From assembly GCA_027972325.1 (NCBI GenBank), contig JAPMOS010000083.1:1-64000 (forward strand): DNA of 64,000 bases, written 5' to 3'. The position numbers and the translations under genes are program-made. The DNA is from Paratrimastix pyriformis (Eukaryota; Preaxostyla; Paratrimastigidae). The notes beneath the pieces are model-generated. The model was not told where the DNA came from and made no database searches. It saw nothing but the letters and a program-made list of their open reading frames with translations. This document shows, piece after piece, positions 60,530 through 64,000 of the stretch. Within the stretch, counting starts at the first letter, position 1, and the number at the start of each line of letters is the position of its first letter.

Positions 60530-62520
60530 GGAGAGCATGGGAAGTGGGAGCAGGGGAGGAGAGCGGGAGAGCGAGAGGAGGAGGAGGGAGGTGAGGGAGA
60601 GGAGAGAGGTGAAGGGAGCAGGAGAGCGAGAGGAGGGTGAGGGAGCAGGAGAGAGCGAGAGGAGGGAGGTGAGGTGATTGAGAGCGAGAGGAGGTGAGGT
60701 GACGAGAGGAGGGTGAAGGAGAACAGGGAGGGCGAGGGAGAGCAGGTGAGGGTGAGGGGAGCAGGGGGAGAGGAGAGGAAGAGGGAGCAGGGGAGAGGAG
60801 GAGGAGCAGGGGAGAGTGAGAGGGAGGGACCAGGGAGAGTGAGAGGAGGAGGACCAGGGGAGAGTGAGAGGAGGAGGGAGCAGGGAGAGTGAGAGGAGGA
60901 GGGAGCAGGGGAGAGTGAGAGGAGGAGGGAGCAGGGAGAGTGAGAGGAGGGACCAGGGAGAGTGAGAGGAGGAGGGACCAGGGGAGAGTGAGAGGAGGAG
61001 GGAGCAGGGGAGAGTGAGAGGAGGAGGGACCAGGGAGAGTGAGAGGAGGACCAGGGAGAGATGGAGAGCGGAGAGAGCGAAAGGAGGGTGAGGAGAGCAG
61101 GTGAGGAGAGCAGGTGAGGGAGAGGAGGAGGTGAGAGTGGAGGTGGAGGGTGAATGAGGGCGAGAGGAGGTGAGGGAGAACAGGAGGGTGAGGGAGAGCA
61201 GGTGAGGGTGAGGGAGCAGGGAGGGAGAGGAGGGAGGAATGAGAGCGAGAGGGTGAGGGAGAGCAGGGAGGTGATGGAGAGCAGGTGAGGGGGAGGAGAG
61301 GAGGGGAGAGCAGGAGAGAGCGAGAGGAGGGAGAGCGAGAGGAGGAGAGCAGGTGAGGGAGAGCAGGTGAGGGAGAGCATGTGAGGGAGAGCATGTGAGG
61401 GAGAGCATGTGAGGGAGAGCATGTGAGGGAGAGCAGGTGAGGGTGAGGGCGAGGGTGAGGGTGAGGGAGAGCAGGAGAGAGCGAAAGGAGGAGCGAAAGG
61501 AGGGGAGGGTGGAGGGTGAATGAGAGCGAGAGGAGGGCGAATGAGAGCGAGAGGAGGGCGAGAGGAGGGTGAGGGAGAGCGAGAGGAGGATGAGGGAGAG
61601 GAGGGTGAGGGAGAGGAGGGGAGGGTGAGGGTGAGGAGGGTGAGCAGGGAGAGCGAGAGGAGGAGGGAGAGCAGCAGGAGAGGGTGCGAGAGAGCAGGAG
61701 AGGGCGAGAGAGCAGAGGAGAGCGAGAGGAGAGCAGGAGAGAGCGAAAGGAGGGCGAGGGAGAGCAGAGGAGAGCGAGAGGAGGAGGGAGAGGAGGGGAG
61801 GGTGGAGTGAGGGAGAGCGAGAGGAGGGTGAGGGAGAGGAGGGTGAGGGTGAGGGAGGGTGAAGGAGAGCGAGGAGGGTGAGGGAGAGCAGAGGAGGGTG
61901 AGGGAGAGCAGGTGAGGGTGAGGGAGAGCAGGTGAGGGTGAGGGAGAGCAGGTGAGGGTGAGGGAGAGCAGAGGAGGGGGAGAGGAGGAGGGAGAGCAGG
62001 GGAGGGCGAGGGAGAGCAGAGGAGGAGCGAGAGGAGGAGCGAGAGGAGAAGGGAGAGTAGGAGGGATAGGAGGAGGGAGAGCGAGAGGAGGGTGAGGGAG
62101 AGAGCAGACGAGGGGGAGGGAGAGCAGGCGAGTGTGCGAGAGAGCAGAGGAGGCTGAGGGAGAGCAGAGGAGAGCGAGAGGAGCGAGAGGAGGAGGGAGA
62201 GGAGGAGGGAGAGGAGGAGGAGGAGGAGGAGGAGGGAGAGGAGGAGGGAGAGGAGGAGGGAGAGGAGGAGGGAGAGGAGGGGAGTGAGCGAGAGGAGGGT
62301 GAGGGAGAGGAGGGTGAGGGAGAGCAGGCGAGGGTGATGGAGAGAGCAGGTGAGGGGGAGGAGAGGAGGGTGAGGGAGAGCAGGTGAGGGTGGAGGGTGA
62401 GGGAGAGCAGGGGAGGGTGAGGTGAGGGCGAGGGAGAGCAGATGAGGGTGAGGGAGAGCAGGGGAGTGAGGAGAGCAGGGGAGTGAGGAGAGGAGGAGAG
62501 TGGCAGGAAAGGGTGAGCAG
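60530..62520 (+). repeat. Purine-rich minisatellite (about 2.0 kb)
   Basis: G and A make up nearly all of the plus strand. Period varies by section: about 25 bp (gtgagaggaggagggagcaggga-type, 60,830-61,060), 14 bp (gtgagggagagcat, about 61,365-61,435), 20 bp (gtgagggtgagggagagcag, 61,900-61,970). The gtgaggg/gagcag words persist throughout. The very long Ser/Pro/Leu minus frame over it is an artefact. It lies between the tRNA-like unit and the host gene's 3' end. Confidence 0.9.
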
Positions 62521-62604
62521 GGAGATCAGGGAGGGTGTGAGGAGGGAAGAGCAGGGAGAACGGGAGATCAGGGGAGGCAGATGGAGAGAGAACGGAAACA
62601 CCAC

Positions 62605-64000
62605 TCAGCCGCTGCCCAGCAGAAAGGGAGCCCGTTCCGGACCTTCCCGACGGGCCGTGTTTCGCGGAGCTCTGGCTGCAGTCATGCCAAGCATGTCGCA
62701 TGAGGGCCATGGGCCCAAGGAAACTGACGTCGACGCGGCGCGTGTGACCGTCTCCAGCAGCCGGCGGGCGTCGAGGGCTGATCGACGCCAGCGGGCCGCA
62801 TCGGCCACCAGGGCCACGGCTGGCAGGGCCACCGCAGGGTCGGCCGAGGCCAGAGGCACGCGAGAGCGCCGTTGGGCCCGCACCGCGCGAACCTGGCACA
62901 GAGTGAGGTGGTGAGCGGGGCGGCACGGCGGCATGAAGACGGTGGTGGCGGGCGGCGGGCGGCGGGCGGCGGGCGGCGGGCGGCGGGCGGCGGGCGGCGG
63001 GCGGCGGGCGGCGGGCGGCGGGCGGCGGGCGGCGGGGGAGGATGTGGTGGCGGGGGAGGATGTGGTGGCGGGCGGGGGGGCCACGGACCACGGGCTGGAT
63101 GGTCAGGGGCTTGGTCTCGTCGCGGAGCAGGAGGCCCGTGGCGGGGTCGACCACGGGGCACTGGTCCGCATCGAGGACCAGCGGTGGGCCAGCTCGCTCA
63201 GGGTCGGGTCCTGGGCCCAGCGGACGCCCACCCGCAGCGCCGCCATGTAGGGCATCGCCGGGCTCGTGCCCGGGAAGGCAGACCAGGCTCGCAGGGAGAT
63301 CTGGGGCACCAGAGCAGAGCGGGAGGCGGGAGATGAAGACAGGCCGGGAGGTGAAGACAGGCCGGGGGGGGGGGGGGAGGGGATCGTGTGAGGTCGTGGG
63401 GGAGGCAAGAAGGGTGCGGACCGAGGCGGAGTCGGTGGCCCAGGCGGCCTGGCGGCGCATCCAGCCGTCGAAGAGGCCCAGGCAGCCCTCGGTCAGGGCG
63501 TGCAGCTGGGCGTGGCTCAGCCGGGCGTAGGCCAGGCTGGGGTCGTAGCGGCACAGCTCGACGATCCGCTCCCGCAGCGGGGCCAAAGGGGCTGCCGTCC
63601 GCAGGGGGCTCGTCCCGTGGGCCGTCCACTGAGCGGCTCAACCTTTTTTGGGGTGCGAGTGATGAGCACGGGCTGTTATGCGGGTGGGGTGCCCCGCTCG
63701 GGACGGACTCCTCCAGATGGGACCGTGCCCGTCCCGGGGTGAGAGCGGCGCAATGGAGGGAGGAAGGGCGTGGGTGCGGACCTGGGTGGCCAGGAAGTGC
63801 ATCCGGTGCAGGGTGGGCACCAGGATCTTTAGGGGGAACCCGCTTGCGCAGCTCGGCCGTGGGCAGGAAGTCCGCCAGCCGAAAGAGCAGCTCGCCAGGC
63901 AAGGCGGACTCTGCGGCCGGGCAGCGTGTAGGCCAGCGGGCCCAGCCGCAGGAAGGGCGTGGGCTCCAGGAGCCGGGCCAGGTCGTCCAGGGTGGCGCAC
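62605..64000 (-). CDS. Host gene, partial (possible F-box protein), minus strand
   Basis: GC-rich coding sequence broken by GT...AG introns, cut by the window edge. Exon A (63,782-64,000) reads in pieces CATLDDLARLLEPTPFLRLG, then LPGELLFRLADFLPTAEL, then LKILVPTLHRMHFLATQ in three frames without splice sites, so one or two indels (probably homopolymer errors) lie there. LPGELLFRLADFLPTAEL resembles an F-box start (LPxELLxxIxxFLP). Exon B: 63,422-63,628 (69 codons, WTAHGTSPLR ... AAWATDSAS). Exon C: 63,089-63,300 (ISLRAWSAFPG, later LVLDADQCPVVDPATG in another frame). Exon D from 62,892 (AVALVADAARWRRSALDARRL), possibly to a stop at 62,605. If F-box, it would recruit substrates to an SCF ubiquitin ligase; that is inference. 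Confidence 0.45.
62893..63088 (-). other. Intron with 7-bp GGCGGGC tandem repeat
   Basis: Proposed intron of the host gene: minus strand GTCCGTGG at 63,088 to ...TGTGCCAG at 62,893. It contains about 12-13 units of GGCGGGC (62,946-63,034, plus strand) and a short 21-bp duplication after it. The other introns, 63,629-63,781 and 63,301-63,421, also begin GTCCG. Confidence 0.4.
62946..63034 (+). repeat. GGCGGGC heptamer array
   Basis: Uninterrupted 7-bp repeat, about 12-13 units, G-rich on the plus strand and able to form G-quadruplex. Confidence 0.9.

Noticed and set aside
60248-63586. 1,112-codon minus-strand ORF
   Set aside because: Mostly the complement of the purine minisatellite; only the piece at 63,422-63,586 belongs to a plausible exon.

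Overview
This window is almost entirely repetitive DNA from a eukaryote with GC-rich coding sequence. Evidence for a eukaryote: tyrosine-recombinase retrotransposons of DIRS type, a LINE-like element with a TATA box, a Pol III-type A box/B box/T6 unit, and one host gene (right edge, minus strand) whose exons are separated by GT...AG introns of about 120-200 nt. A free-living protist (an amoebozoan such as Acanthamoeba, or an alga) would fit, but the sequence does not settle the species. Nothing bacterial (operons, ribosome binding sites, CRISPR) was seen. || Layout. 1-4,563: mosaic of dispersed repeats: block A (also inverted at 42,272-43,690), repeat R2 (about 320 bp, hairpin-bearing, in many copies), a 0.8-kb terminal-inverted-repeat element, and a fold-back of the 550-bp repeat R1. 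4,730-31,360: three direct tandem copies of a unit of about 9.2 kb (starts at 4,730, 13,953 and 23,208). Each unit holds a DIRS-like retrotransposon (family A, minus strand: gag; RT-RNase H-methyltransferase-like; tyrosine recombinase), then a 0.84-kb non-autonomous relative (mini-A), then a 2.4-kb fragment of a LINE-like element (here called UL) that encodes an RRM protein and, overlapping it by one base (TGATG), a USP-type deubiquitinase-like protein. A 99-bp imperfect palindrome (X) sits at the joints. The third unit decays at its right end. 31,370-33,305: LINE ORF2 tail and unassigned coding-like remnants. 33,437-34,605: about 1.2 kb of GGA-type purine tract. 34,640-36,550: minus-strand fragment of a second DIRS-like family (B). 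36,633-49,400: repeat mosaic (UL pieces, R2, an unidentified repeat U3, two diverged copies of a satellite-like block, block A). 49,620-51,110: unassigned, perhaps a decayed gene. 51,136-52,568: 16-bp minisatellite, R2, 3' half of UL. 52,569-56,321: DIRS family B on the plus strand, cut off inside pol. 56,322-59,780: fourth, truncated family A copy, plus strand. 59,781-60,530: low-copy sequence with inverted repeats and a tRNA-like unit. 60,530-62,520: a second long purine-rich minisatellite. 62,605-64,000: the host gene. || How the parts fit. The X palindrome and R1 are shared by family A, mini-A and the UL insertion, so the 9.2-kb unit looks like one composite that amplified in tandem, recently, because the copies are nearly identical. 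UL is the most unusual content: a deubiquitinase-like cysteine-protease domain carried by a LINE-like element, whose reading frame in the array ends inside the X palindrome. Many small length differences between copies lie in homopolymers, so consensus sequencing error cannot be separated from true decay in several places.
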